Positions 1 through 7,038 of a stretch of DNA of 35,330 bases are shown here, piece by piece. The DNA lies in contig DHMR01000096.1 in NCBI GenBank assembly GCA_002405875.1, positions 1 to 35,330 on the forward strand, read 5' to 3'. Under the pieces are notes generated by a model, which made no database searches, was not told the DNA's origin, and worked only from the letters and a program-made list of their open reading frames with translations. Each line of letters opens with the position of its first letter. Positions within the stretch are counted from its first letter, which is position 1. The stretch is from a bacterium UBA4637. GTDB lineage: Bacteria > Bacteroidota > Bacteroidia > Bacteroidales > Bacteroidaceae. A program made the position numbers and the translations under genes.

Positions 1-57
1 GTTTTCGATGAGAAGATGGTACCTAACGAGGCTGTTAAGGATTTCTTCAAGGACTAA
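1..57 (+). CDS. DUF4295 family protein, C-terminal end only
   Basis: The window opens inside a reading frame that gives VFDEKMVPNEAVKDFFKD and then a TAA stop at 55-57. I recognise this as the C-terminus of the DUF4295 family, very small basic proteins (about 50 residues) found in Bacteroidetes and usually encoded right after the ribosomal protein genes rpmB (L28) and rpmG (L33) and before ftsY. The ftsY gene does follow here. The function is unknown; the position suggests a ribosome-associated role, which is inference. Only the last 18 codons are in the window, so the start cannot be given. Confidence 0.8.
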   Translation, partial: VFDEKMVPNEAVKDFFKD

Positions 58-83
58 TAGACAATTTAGTACTTACATATCGG

Positions 84-118
84 AAGGTTGCATTTCGCAA
101 GAAATGCAACCTTTTTTG
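84..118 (+). terminator. Rho-independent terminator after the DUF4295 gene
   Basis: A 13-bp perfect stem (84-96 with 101-113) closes a GCAA tetraloop and runs into a T-rich tract. It separates the upstream ribosomal-protein cluster from ftsY, which has its own promoter. Confidence 0.9.
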
Positions 119-177
119 CTTTTTTCTCCTTTTCTCTCTGATATTGGGCGTTTTATGCTGAAAAAGTTGCCCTAGAA

Positions 178-209
178 TTTGGTTTTGTCTGTAATTTCTA
201 GTAACTTTG
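178..209 (+). promoter_or_regulatory. ftsY promoter, Bacteroidetes type
   Basis: TTTG at 178-181 is followed by 20 bases and TAACTTTG at 202-209, matching the -33/-7 consensus of the primary sigma factor of Bacteroidetes. The ftsY ATG lies 16 bases downstream, so the leader is very short. Confidence 0.8.
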
Positions 210-225
210 CAGAAAATTATTTTTT

Positions 226-1182
226 ATGGGACTATTTGGTTTATTTAGCAATAAGAAAAAGGAAACTCTAGACAAGGGTCTGGAGAAAACCAAGGAGAGT
301 GTATTCAGTAAGTTGGCTCGTGCCGTTGCTGGTAAGTCTACTGTGGATGATGATGTACTCGACGACTTGGAGGAAGTGCTCATTACCTCGGATGTGGGTG
401 TGGAGACTACCGTCAAGATCATTCATCGTATCGAGGAACGTGTGGCACGTGACAAGTATGTCTCTACTTCGGAACTCAATAAAATCTTGCGTGAGGAAAT
501 CGCCAATCTCTTGGCGGAAAACCATACCGATGACAATGATGATTGGGACTTGCCTTCCGATCACAAGCCCTATGTGATTTTGGTCGTTGGTGTCAATGGC
601 GTGGGCAAGACAACCACCATCGGCAAGTTGGCTTACCAGTTTAAGAAGGCGGGCAAGAAGGTTTATCTCGGTGCTGCCGACACTTTCCGTGCAGCAGCAG
701 TTGAGCAGATCAGCATCTGGGGCGACCGTGTGGGGGTCCCGGTTGTCAAGCAGCAAATGGGCTCCGACCCTGCTTCCGTCGCTTTCGACACCTTGCAGAG
801 TGCCAAGGCGAATGGTGCGGACGTCGTACTCATAGACACGGCCGGTCGTTTGCATAACAAGGTGAACCTGATGAACGAGCTCAAGAAGATCAAGGAGGTG
901 ATGAAGAAGGTTATCCCGGAGGCTCCTGACGAGGTGATGCTCGTACTCGATGGCAGTACCGGACAGAATGCCTTTGAGCAGGCCAAGCAGTTTGCGGCTG
1001 TTACTCAGATTACCTCTCTGGCCATCACCAAACTGGATGGTACTGCCAAGGGTGGTGTGGTCATCGGCATCTCCGACCAATTGAAAGTGCCCGTGAAATA
1101 CATCGGACTGGGTGAGGGTATGGAAGACCTGCAGCTCTTCAACAAGAAAGAGTTTGTTGACTCACTCTTCAAGAAGGACTGA
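226..1182 (+). CDS. ftsY: Signal recognition particle receptor FtsY
   Basis: FtsY is the SRP receptor GTPase at the inner face of the cytoplasmic membrane; it docks Ffh-ribosome complexes so membrane proteins are inserted co-translationally. The 318-residue protein has a helical N domain (about residues 20-100) and an NG GTPase domain from about 115. Visible motifs are GVNGVGKTTT (P-loop, about 122-131), DTFRAAA (152-158), DTAGR (204-208) and TKLDGTAKGG (268-277). The long acidic N-terminal A domain of the E. coli protein is missing, as in most short FtsY proteins. The ATG is chosen because it follows the promoter directly. rimO follows after 20 bases, so the two are probably co-transcribed. 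Confidence 0.97.
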   Translation: MGLFGLFSNKKKETLDKGLEKTKESVFSKLARAVAGKSTVDDDVLDDLEEVLITSDVGVETTVKIIHRIEERVARDKYVSTSELNKILREEIANLLAENHTDDNDDWDLPSDHKPYVILVVGVNGVGKTTTIGKLAYQFKKAGKKVYLGAADTFRAAAVEQISIWGDRVGVPVVKQQMGSDPASVAFDTLQSAKANGADVVLIDTAGRLHNKVNLMNELKKIKEVMKKVIPEAPDEVMLVLDGSTGQNAFEQAKQFAAVTQITSLAITKLDGTAKGGVVIGISDQLKVPVKYIGLGEGMEDLQLFNKKEFVDSLFKKD

Positions 1183-1202
1183 TTAAAAAATAAGAAAGTA
1201 AA

Positions 1203-2498
1203 GTGAAGAAAAACGAAATAGATATTATAACGATGGGCTGCTCCAAGAACTTGGTAGACAGCGAGTTGCTGATGAAGCAGTTTGAAGCCAATGGATACCA
1301 CTGCGTGCATGACTCCAAGCGTCCTCAAGGCGAGATCGCTGTCATCAATACCTGTGGTTTCATCGAGGATGCCAAGCAGGAGAGCATCGACACCATCTTG
1401 GAATTTGTCGACCGAAAGAAAGAGGGACGACTGAAGAAGTTGTATGTCATGGGGTGTCTTTCACAGCGCTATCAGAAAGAGCTGGAGAAAGAAATCCCGG
1501 AGGTGGACAAGTTCTATGGCAAATTCAATTACAAGCAGTTGCTCCAGGAACTAGGCAAGGCGGATGTCACTTCGTGTGATGGTCGTCGTCACCTGACCAC
1601 CCCTCGTCATTATGCCTATATCAAGATATCCGAAGGCTGCGACCGTCATTGCGCCTATTGTGCGATTCCAATCATTACGGGCAAGCACATCAGCCGCCCT
1701 AAGGAAGAGATTCTTCAGGAAGTGAGGGATATGGTGGCAGATGGCGTCAAGGAATTTCAGGTGATTGCCCAGGAGCTGACTTATTATGGCATGGACTTGG
1801 ATGGCAAGCACCACATTACCGACTTGATTTCCGACATGGCGGACATTCCTGGTGTCAAGTGGATTCGCTTGCACTATGCTTACCCGAATCAGTTCCCGAT
1901 GGATTTGTTGGATGTGATGCGCGAGAAGCCTAACGTGTGCAAATACCTGGACATCGCCTTGCAGCATATCAGCGACCACATGCTCGACCGTATGCATCGC
2001 CACGTGACCAAGCAGGAGACCATGGATTTGATTCAAGCTATCCGTGATAGGGTGCCGGGCATACACCTACGTACCACCCTGATGGTCGGATTCCCGGGCG
2101 AGACGGAGGAAGACTTCAACGAATTGATGGATTTTGTGGCTTGGGCGAAGTTTGAGCGCATGGGGGCCTTCGCTTATTCCGAGGAGGAAGGTACCTACAG
2201 TGCCAAGCATTACGAGGACGATGTACCTCAGCCAGTCAAGGAACAGAGATTGGATCGCTTGATGGCGCTCCAACAGGACATCAGTTCCGAGGTGGAGGAA
2301 AACAAGGTAGGCAAGACCTTGAAGGTGATTATCGACCGCAAGGAAGGTGATTACTATGTGGGCCGCACCGAGTTTTGCTCGCCTGAGGTTGACCCGGAGG
2401 TTCTCATCCGAGCCACCAAGCGCCTGAGAGTGGGAAACTTCTATCAGGTGAAGATTACTTCGAGCGAAGAGTTTGACCTTTATGGTGAGATCGTATGA
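1203..2498 (+). CDS. rimO: Ribosomal protein S12 methylthiotransferase RimO
   Basis: RimO is a radical-SAM enzyme with two iron-sulfur clusters that adds a methylthio group to a conserved aspartate of ribosomal protein S12. The 431-residue protein has the UPF0004 domain with cluster cysteines C13, C51 and C85, the radical-SAM motif CDRHCAYC (C146, C150, C153), and a C-terminal TRAM domain (about 365-431). The sequence GCSKNLVDSE near the start is typical of RimO rather than MiaB. The start codon is GTG at 1203: an in-frame TAA lies at 1191 and there is no ATG between it and the conserved N-terminus, so GTG is the only sensible start. It sits in a run with ftsY (20-base gap) and the HU gene (26-base gap). 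Confidence 0.96.
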   Translation: MKKNEIDIITMGCSKNLVDSELLMKQFEANGYHCVHDSKRPQGEIAVINTCGFIEDAKQESIDTILEFVDRKKEGRLKKLYVMGCLSQRYQKELEKEIPEVDKFYGKFNYKQLLQELGKADVTSCDGRRHLTTPRHYAYIKISEGCDRHCAYCAIPIITGKHISRPKEEILQEVRDMVADGVKEFQVIAQELTYYGMDLDGKHHITDLISDMADIPGVKWIRLHYAYPNQFPMDLLDVMREKPNVCKYLDIALQHISDHMLDRMHRHVTKQETMDLIQAIRDRVPGIHLRTTLMVGFPGETEEDFNELMDFVAWAKFERMGAFAYSEEEGTYSAKHYEDDVPQPVKEQRLDRLMALQQDISSEVEENKVGKTLKVIIDRKEGDYYVGRTEFCSPEVDPEVLIRATKRLRVGNFYQVKITSSEEFDLYGEIV

Positions 2499-2524
2499 TA
2501 CCAGATATGTAGTAAAGTAAAATC

Positions 2525-2818
2525 ATGAACAATAAGCAATACATCGCTGAACTAGCCCGCCGTACGGGTTTCTCGCAAGAAGATACGCAACGACTTGTGA
2601 GAAAGGTGATTGATGCCATGATAGCTGAGTTTGAAGAAGGCCAATTGGTGTCGATACCGGGCTTTGGTACGTTTGAAGTCAAGAAGCGATTGGAACGTGT
2701 GGTCGTCAACCCGCAGACCAAGAAGCGCCAACTGGTTCCACCGAAGTTGGTGCTGAGTTTCCGGCCTGTTGACTCTATCAAGGAGCAACTTAAGAATGGA
2801 GGGGAGGAAGATGAGTAA
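2525..2818 (+). CDS. HU family DNA-binding protein
   Basis: This is a 97-residue HU/IHF-type nucleoid protein, which bends DNA as a dimer. The family pattern is clear: an N-terminal helical dimerisation part (IAELARRTGFSQEDTQRLV), the turn GQLVSIPGFGTFEVK, a basic arm (NPQTKKRQLVPPKLVLSFRP), and a final helix. The acidic tail GGEEDE is slightly longer than in classic HU (about 90 residues). Its last eight bases overlap the next gene, which also begins with an HU domain, so the two HU-type proteins may be translationally coupled and might pair with each other (inference). Confidence 0.92.
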   Translation: MNNKQYIAELARRTGFSQEDTQRLVRKVIDAMIAEFEEGQLVSIPGFGTFEVKKRLERVVVNPQTKKRQLVPPKLVLSFRPVDSIKEQLKNGGEEDE

Positions 2819-4301
2819 GTCTAGTTTATCTACTTTGGCCAAGGCGATTTCCAGTAAGCGCGGATTGACGCAGGCGGAGGCTGAGCGTTTCATTACGAAG
2901 ATGTTTGAGGTTGCCCAGGAGGGACTTCAAGAAGACAAGCTGCTCAAGATGAGATGGCTGGGTAGCTTCAAGGTTACGGCTGTCAAGGATCGGGAGAGTG
3001 TGGATGTCAATACCGGTGAGAGAATTGTCATCGAGGGCAGGGACAAGATTTCTTTTACTCCGGACACTATTCTGAAGGAGATTGTCAACAAGCCCTTCGC
3101 TCAGTTTGAGACCGTGGTCGTCAATGAAGGTGTAGATTTCTCGGACATCGACGAGAAGTTTGCGAAGGAGGAAGCGGAAGAGTTGGAACAGGTGAAAGCG
3201 GAAGAGTTGGAACAGGTGAAAGCGGAAGATGAAGAAACTTCTCTGGTTCCATCTGAGGAAGTTCCATCTGAGGAAGTTCCATCTGAGGAGAGCCCTGTAA
3301 CTGTCACGGAAGACCAATCGGAAGGAGCAACGGATGTCCCGATATTTGGTGGTGACACGATTGAGCCTAGCAATCCAGACAATAGGGAGCTGTCGGATGA
3401 AGTGGTTGTTATTTCCGATTCTGTTACTCATATTCCAGCTCAGGAATCTTACCCTCATCAAGATACTTTGAAGGAATCAGCTGTGACGAAAGAAATGGGT
3501 TTGAAGGAGAGAGAAGGTTCGAAGGTATCAGGTCCGAAGGATGAAGTTGATTCGAACAATGTCCTACCATTGGAAACAAAGCCAAACGATGTAGCGCCGA
3601 AACCAGAGCCTATATCTTCTGGTGAGATAGAACTTGACGATGAGCCTAGCGTCCCTAATCGCCATTTCATGATACCGAAGTACGTGGTCGTGTTGGCAAG
3701 CATTTTATTCCTTGCCTTGATTGGAGGCATAGGATGGTTTGCCTTTAACTACGGTAAAATGCAAGCACAGCATGATCAGTTGGTCAGCCAACTTGACGGC
3801 TTGAAGCAAAAGGAGCGAATGGCTTCCGTCAAGCCTCAACCTGTCGCCAAGGTTCCTCTGGAAGACAGTGCTCAGATCGCCTTGCGTGAGAAAGAACGTC
3901 AAGATAGTCTGCGCATGTCTGCTTCCAGCGATGCCGTGAAGATGGCCGAGAAGGCGGAGCAGCAAAAGAAAGAGAAAGCCGCAGAGACTTCTGCACAGTC
4001 TGACGATGCCAAGTTGAAGCAAGGTAAGAAGGAAAATTCCAAGGAAGGTTCAGAAGCGACGGGCTCCGTAGCTTCCTCTAAGTACAATAGCGATCCAAGG
4101 GTCCGCACGGGTGCCTATCATATTGTTGGCATAGCGCAGACCATCACCGTCAAGAGTGGAGAAACCATGGCATCTATCAGCAAGCGCTATCTGGGAGCTG
4201 GTATGGAATGCTATGTGGAAGCTGTCAATGGCACGAAAGAAGCCAAGGTGGGGCAGAAGCTTAAAATCCCTAAGTTGGAATTGAAGAAAAAGAATAAATA
4301 G
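2811..4301 (+). CDS. Membrane-anchored HU-LysM protein
   Basis: The 496-residue protein joins three parts. Residues 1-105 are an HU/IHF-type domain. Residues 115-285 are an acidic, low-complexity linker with tandem repeats (EELEQVKA twice, VPSEE three times). Residues 291-313 are one strong hydrophobic helix, followed by a charged coiled-coil-like stretch (about 315-415) and a C-terminal LysM-like domain (about 440-488, with ITVKSGETMASISKRYLG and VGQKLKIPKL). The likely topology is DNA-binding domain inside, LysM domain in the periplasm on peptidoglycan, so it could tie the nucleoid to the cell wall; this is inference. The start is placed at 2811, which begins MSKSSLSTLAKAI, overlaps the HU stop and has a purine-rich GGAGGGGAGG just upstream; an ATG at 2796 is an alternative. 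A terminator follows. Confidence 0.85.
   Translation: MSKSSLSTLAKAISSKRGLTQAEAERFITKMFEVAQEGLQEDKLLKMRWLGSFKVTAVKDRESVDVNTGERIVIEGRDKISFTPDTILKEIVNKPFAQFETVVVNEGVDFSDIDEKFAKEEAEELEQVKAEELEQVKAEDEETSLVPSEEVPSEEVPSEESPVTVTEDQSEGATDVPIFGGDTIEPSNPDNRELSDEVVVISDSVTHIPAQESYPHQDTLKESAVTKEMGLKEREGSKVSGPKDEVDSNNVLPLETKPNDVAPKPEPISSGEIELDDEPSVPNRHFMIPKYVVVLASILFLALIGGIGWFAFNYGKMQAQHDQLVSQLDGLKQKERMASVKPQPVAKVPLEDSAQIALREKERQDSLRMSASSDAVKMAEKAEQQKKEKAAETSAQSDDAKLKQGKKENSKEGSEATGSVASSKYNSDPRVRTGAYHIVGIAQTITVKSGETMASISKRYLGAGMECYVEAVNGTKEAKVGQKLKIPKLELKKKNK
3174..3221 (+). repeat. 24-bp tandem repeat inside the HU-LysM gene (2 copies)
   Basis: Two exact 24-base copies (3174-3197, 3198-3221) plus a partial third encode AEELEQVK in frame. 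They lie in the acidic linker between the HU domain and the membrane helix. Confidence 0.9.
3246..3290 (+). repeat. 15-bp tandem repeat inside the HU-LysM gene (3 copies)
   Basis: Three nearly exact 15-base copies of GTTCCATCTGAGGAA (3246-3260, 3261-3275, 3276-3290) encode VPSEE in frame, 24 bases after the 24-bp repeat. Copy number here could vary between strains and would change linker length by five residues per copy. Confidence 0.92.
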
Positions 4302-4335
4302 AAGAATTAGCAAAAGAATTAGTAATAGCGTCAAA

Positions 4336-4372
4336 AAAGGTGCATCGCAATCGAGCGGTGCACCTTTAATTT
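4336..4372 (+). terminator. Terminator between convergent HU-LysM and AlkD-like genes
   Basis: A 9-bp stem (AAAGGTGCA at 4336-4344 with TGCACCTTT at 4359-4367) is flanked by an A-run on the left and a T-rich run on the right, so it can stop transcription from both sides. The AlkD-like gene ends at 4373. Confidence 0.8.
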
Positions 4373-4987
4373 TTATATTTCAAGTATCCCTTTGAGCGCC
4401 ATGCGGGCTACCTTCTCATACTCCTCGCCCAAGTCGGCGAAGCGCATCACACAGTTGGCTGCCGCATGTTTGACACCCATGTTGCCGCCTTGAAGCGCCG
4501 CTGAAGCCTGGTCAAGAAACTCATTGATACCACGCTCGTTAGCCTCCTGCCCATTGGCGAAGAGACGGGCGAGAATCTGGAATCCTGCGATTTGGTAGAG
4601 AGGCTTGTCGGAGGCCATCCATTGGTAGGCTATGACGGGGGCGTAATCTACGTATTGCAGCAGATTGAAGGCCAGCATTTCCGCCAGTTCCTGGTTGTTC
4701 ACTTGCTCCATCCAGAGGTCGGTGATCTCTGCCAACATTCGGTCGGCGGGCATGATAAGTGTGGCAAGAATCTTGCATTCCCGGATGTCCTCCTTCCAAA
4801 GTTCAATGGCCAATTCGTAATCCTTTCCATATTCGGCAGCCATCTTCTTGAGTTCGATAAATGGCACGCCCCAGTTTATCTTATAGCCGATGCCTTTCTG
4901 TGACATCGACTGCGAGGTAGGACCATTCATCAACAAGCGAAAGCTGCGCTTGATCTTCATCAGTTTTTCGTGCGTCTCTTCATTCAT
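4373..4987 (-). CDS. DNA alkylation repair-like (AlkD/HEAT-repeat) protein
   Basis: The 204-residue helical protein resembles the DNA_alkylation (AlkD-like) family in Bacteroidetes: an N-terminal NGPTSQSMSQKGIGYKINWGV segment, then helical repeats including LAIELWKEDIRECKILATLIM and a repeated-helix C-terminal part. AlkD proteins are HEAT-repeat glycosylases that excise positively charged alkylated bases; members of this small subfamily have not, to my knowledge, all been tested, so enzymatic activity is inference. No signal peptide is seen, so it should be cytoplasmic. It lies 62 bases downstream of ispE on the same strand and could be the last gene of that transcript. Confidence 0.7.
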   Translation of the reverse strand: MNEETHEKLMKIKRSFRLLMNGPTSQSMSQKGIGYKINWGVPFIELKKMAAEYGKDYELAIELWKEDIRECKILATLIMPADRMLAEITDLWMEQVNNQELAEMLAFNLLQYVDYAPVIAYQWMASDKPLYQIAGFQILARLFANGQEANERGINEFLDQASAALQGGNMGVKHAAANCVMRFADLGEEYEKVARMALKGILEI

Positions 4988-5049
4988 TTCTTTTGTGTAT
5001 TAAATATCTAATATACCCATCCTGTATAATTTACTACTATACAGCGAGC

Positions 5050-5889
5050 TTACAACTCCATGACTTCCCAGAAGCAACCCTCGAACGGCTTCTCCAGTCC
5101 TTCGGGCTTTACCTTGAAAATTCCATAGATGGCACTTCCACTGCCACTCATGGAGGCATAGGTGGCACCTAGTTCGTACATCTTTTCCTTGTAGGTGGCT
5201 AGTTCGGGATGGAGTTGGAAGATAGGCTCCTCAAAGTCGTTGACAAGCTCGTCTCTCCAAGTCTCAATCGGCTGACGTACGATGTCACGGCAGCACTTGG
5301 CTGGTTTCTTTGGAGTGATGGCGGCATACGCCTCCTGGGTGCTCACGGCGACATCTGGCTTGACCACTGCTAGATAATATCCGTGGAGATTGCCTTCCGG
5401 ACCGTCCACCGGCATGAGCTCGTCACCGATGCCTTCCGCAAAGGCAGGCTCCGCCTGGATGAAGAAGGCGCAGTCGGCACCGAGCCGGGCGGCATAGCGC
5501 TCCATCTCTGGGTTGCCGATGTTGAGGCGAAATCGCTCGTCCAGCAAGCGAATCATGAAGGCGGCGTCTGCCGATCCACCGCCCAGTCCCGCCTGGGATG
5601 GGATATGCTTGTAGAGATGGGCATGCACACGAGGCAACTGGAAGTCACGAGCCAACAGATTGTAGGCTTTGACGACCAAGTTCTTCTGCTCGTCGCAATC
5701 CACGGCATTGCCTGTCACCTTGAGGTCACAGTCCACAGCACTCGGAAACTTCTCGTCCATGTACTTGATTTCCAAGGCATCCTGCAGAGGGATAGGGTAG
5801 AAGACGGTTTCCAGGTTGTGGTAACCGTCCTCTCTCTTACTTACTATATTCAAGCCAAGATTGATCTTGGCACAAGGGAATACAATCAT
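5050..5889 (-). CDS. ispE: 4-diphosphocytidyl-2-C-methyl-D-erythritol kinase IspE
   Basis: IspE is a GHMP-family kinase that phosphorylates CDP-methylerythritol in the MEP route to isoprenoids. The 279-residue protein shows the start MIVFPCAKINLGLNIV, the ATP-binding loop IPSQAGLGGGSADAAF (about residues 95-110), the AYPARLGAD-like segment ERYAARLGADCAFF, and the C-terminal glycine motif MSGSGSAIYGIF. Length is normal. Its gene begins 12 bases after the stop of the small lipoprotein gene at 5902-6294, so the two are probably on one transcript. Confidence 0.96.
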   Translation of the reverse strand: MIVFPCAKINLGLNIVSKREDGYHNLETVFYPIPLQDALEIKYMDEKFPSAVDCDLKVTGNAVDCDEQKNLVVKAYNLLARDFQLPRVHAHLYKHIPSQAGLGGGSADAAFMIRLLDERFRLNIGNPEMERYAARLGADCAFFIQAEPAFAEGIGDELMPVDGPEGNLHGYYLAVVKPDVAVSTQEAYAAITPKKPAKCCRDIVRQPIETWRDELVNDFEEPIFQLHPELATYKEKMYELGATYASMSGSGSAIYGIFKVKPEGLEKPFEGCFWEVMEL

Positions 5890-5901
5890 AAGCGAATGTT
5901 T

Positions 5902-6294
5902 TTACTTAGCTTTCTTGCGGAAGGTCTCGTTCTTGACCACGATCTTCTCTTCTGACATGTCGAGGATGGCTGGGTCTTTGATGTCGGCATCCAAGCCTTT
6001 TCTCACGAGGTTGATGTTGATGGTGGTGGTGTTTCCGTCTGGCTTGGCCAACAATTCCCACTTGTAGTACTCCTTGTCGTGGTTTTTCACCTTGACGGAG
6101 AAATCGCTGCCCAGCGTGATGACGGTAGAACCATCAGGATTGGTGTAGTCGCCGGCAACTTTCTGCTGAGTAGCGGAATCCTTGAGGACTTCCTCCTCTA
6201 CGGTTTGAGGGGCAGGTGTCGCAGCCTTCTTCTCGCTGCACGAAGTGATGGTCAATAAGCCCAAGGCAAGGGCTATAAATGTTGCTTTTTTCAT
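5902..6294 (-). CDS. Small putative lipoprotein, unknown function
   Basis: I do not recognise the family. The 130-residue product begins with a lipoprotein signal peptide (MKKATFIALALGLLTITSC, lipobox cysteine C19), followed by a Thr/Ala/Glu-rich spacer and a mature domain that looks like a small beta-rich fold (GDYTNPDGSTVITLGSDF, then WELLAKPDGNTTTININ). It is expected on the outer or inner membrane facing the periplasm. It lies between the PAP2 gene and ispE in the same orientation. Its leader (6310-6330) is a string of TTGTTA-like steps, which on the coding strand is the AACAATAAC-rich leader common in this phylum. Confidence 0.8.
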   Translation of the reverse strand: MKKATFIALALGLLTITSCSEKKAATPAPQTVEEEVLKDSATQQKVAGDYTNPDGSTVITLGSDFSVKVKNHDKEYYKWELLAKPDGNTTTININLVRKGLDADIKDPAILDMSEEKIVVKNETFRKKAK

Positions 6295-6351
6295 ACTTTT
6301 TCGATTTTAATTGTTATTGTTATTGTTATCATATTCTATTTGTCGGACGAA

Positions 6352-7038
6352 TTATCGGATCGCCATGATACTGCTTATCAACAACATGACGAGGATGGTA
6401 AGCGTCCCTGTGACGATCGGATAGCGTGCGTATTTCAGCGATTCCTCCTTGGGGGCGAACTGATCGGTATAGTTCTTGGCCAGGTAGCGGAAAGCATAGT
6501 AGCTTATCGTGGCTGTGACAAAACCGATGAAGGTACCCACCAACAAGTCGCCTGGGTAATGTACGCCCAGATAGATGCGCGAGTAACTCATCAACAAGGC
6601 CCAAGCGGTGAGGAAGGCGGTCAACTTGCTACGTCTCACCAGGTACATGGCGAAGAATGCCATGCTCCATGAGTTAGCAGCATGGGATGACGGAAAGCCA
6701 TATCTTCCGCCTCGGTAGTCGAACACGACATGCACCATGGGAGAGATGGGGTTGTCCAGGTTGCTGGGGCGCATCCGTTCCACCATAGGCTTCAAGATCG
6801 TGGAGGCTGTCTGGTCGCACACGAGGATGATGGCAACGATGATAATCAAGCAAGTGAGTGTCACCTTGTAATGAAAATTGCGTAGCATCACGTAGAGGAA
6901 GCTCAAGTAGAACGGTATCCAGGCAAAGCGGGACGAATACATCGTCATGAAGTAATCCCAGAATGTGTTGTGAAATCCGTTAAAAAACAGGAACACATTC
7001 GTGTCCATTTGGTTTAAATATTGCAAGAACTCGTTCAT
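6352..7038 (-). CDS. PAP2-family membrane phosphatase
   Basis: The 228-residue protein is a type-2 phosphatidic acid phosphatase, a polytopic membrane enzyme of the class that removes phosphates from undecaprenyl pyrophosphate or phospholipid-like substrates on the periplasmic side. All three catalytic motifs are visible: KPMVERMRP (K83-P91), PSSHA (116-120) and SRIYLGVHYPGD (153-164). Six hydrophobic segments can be picked out. The ATG directly abuts the stop codon of the upstream LtaS-like gene with no gap, so the two are almost surely co-transcribed and probably coupled. The exact substrate cannot be told from sequence; C55-PP recycling or lipid A dephosphorylation are both plausible. Confidence 0.93.
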   Translation of the reverse strand: MNEFLQYLNQMDTNVFLFFNGFHNTFWDYFMTMYSSRFAWIPFYLSFLYVMLRNFHYKVTLTCLIIIVAIILVCDQTASTILKPMVERMRPSNLDNPISPMVHVVFDYRGGRYGFPSSHAANSWSMAFFAMYLVRRSKLTAFLTAWALLMSYSRIYLGVHYPGDLLVGTFIGFVTATISYYAFRYLAKNYTDQFAPKEESLKYARYPIVTGTLTILVMLLISSIMAIR

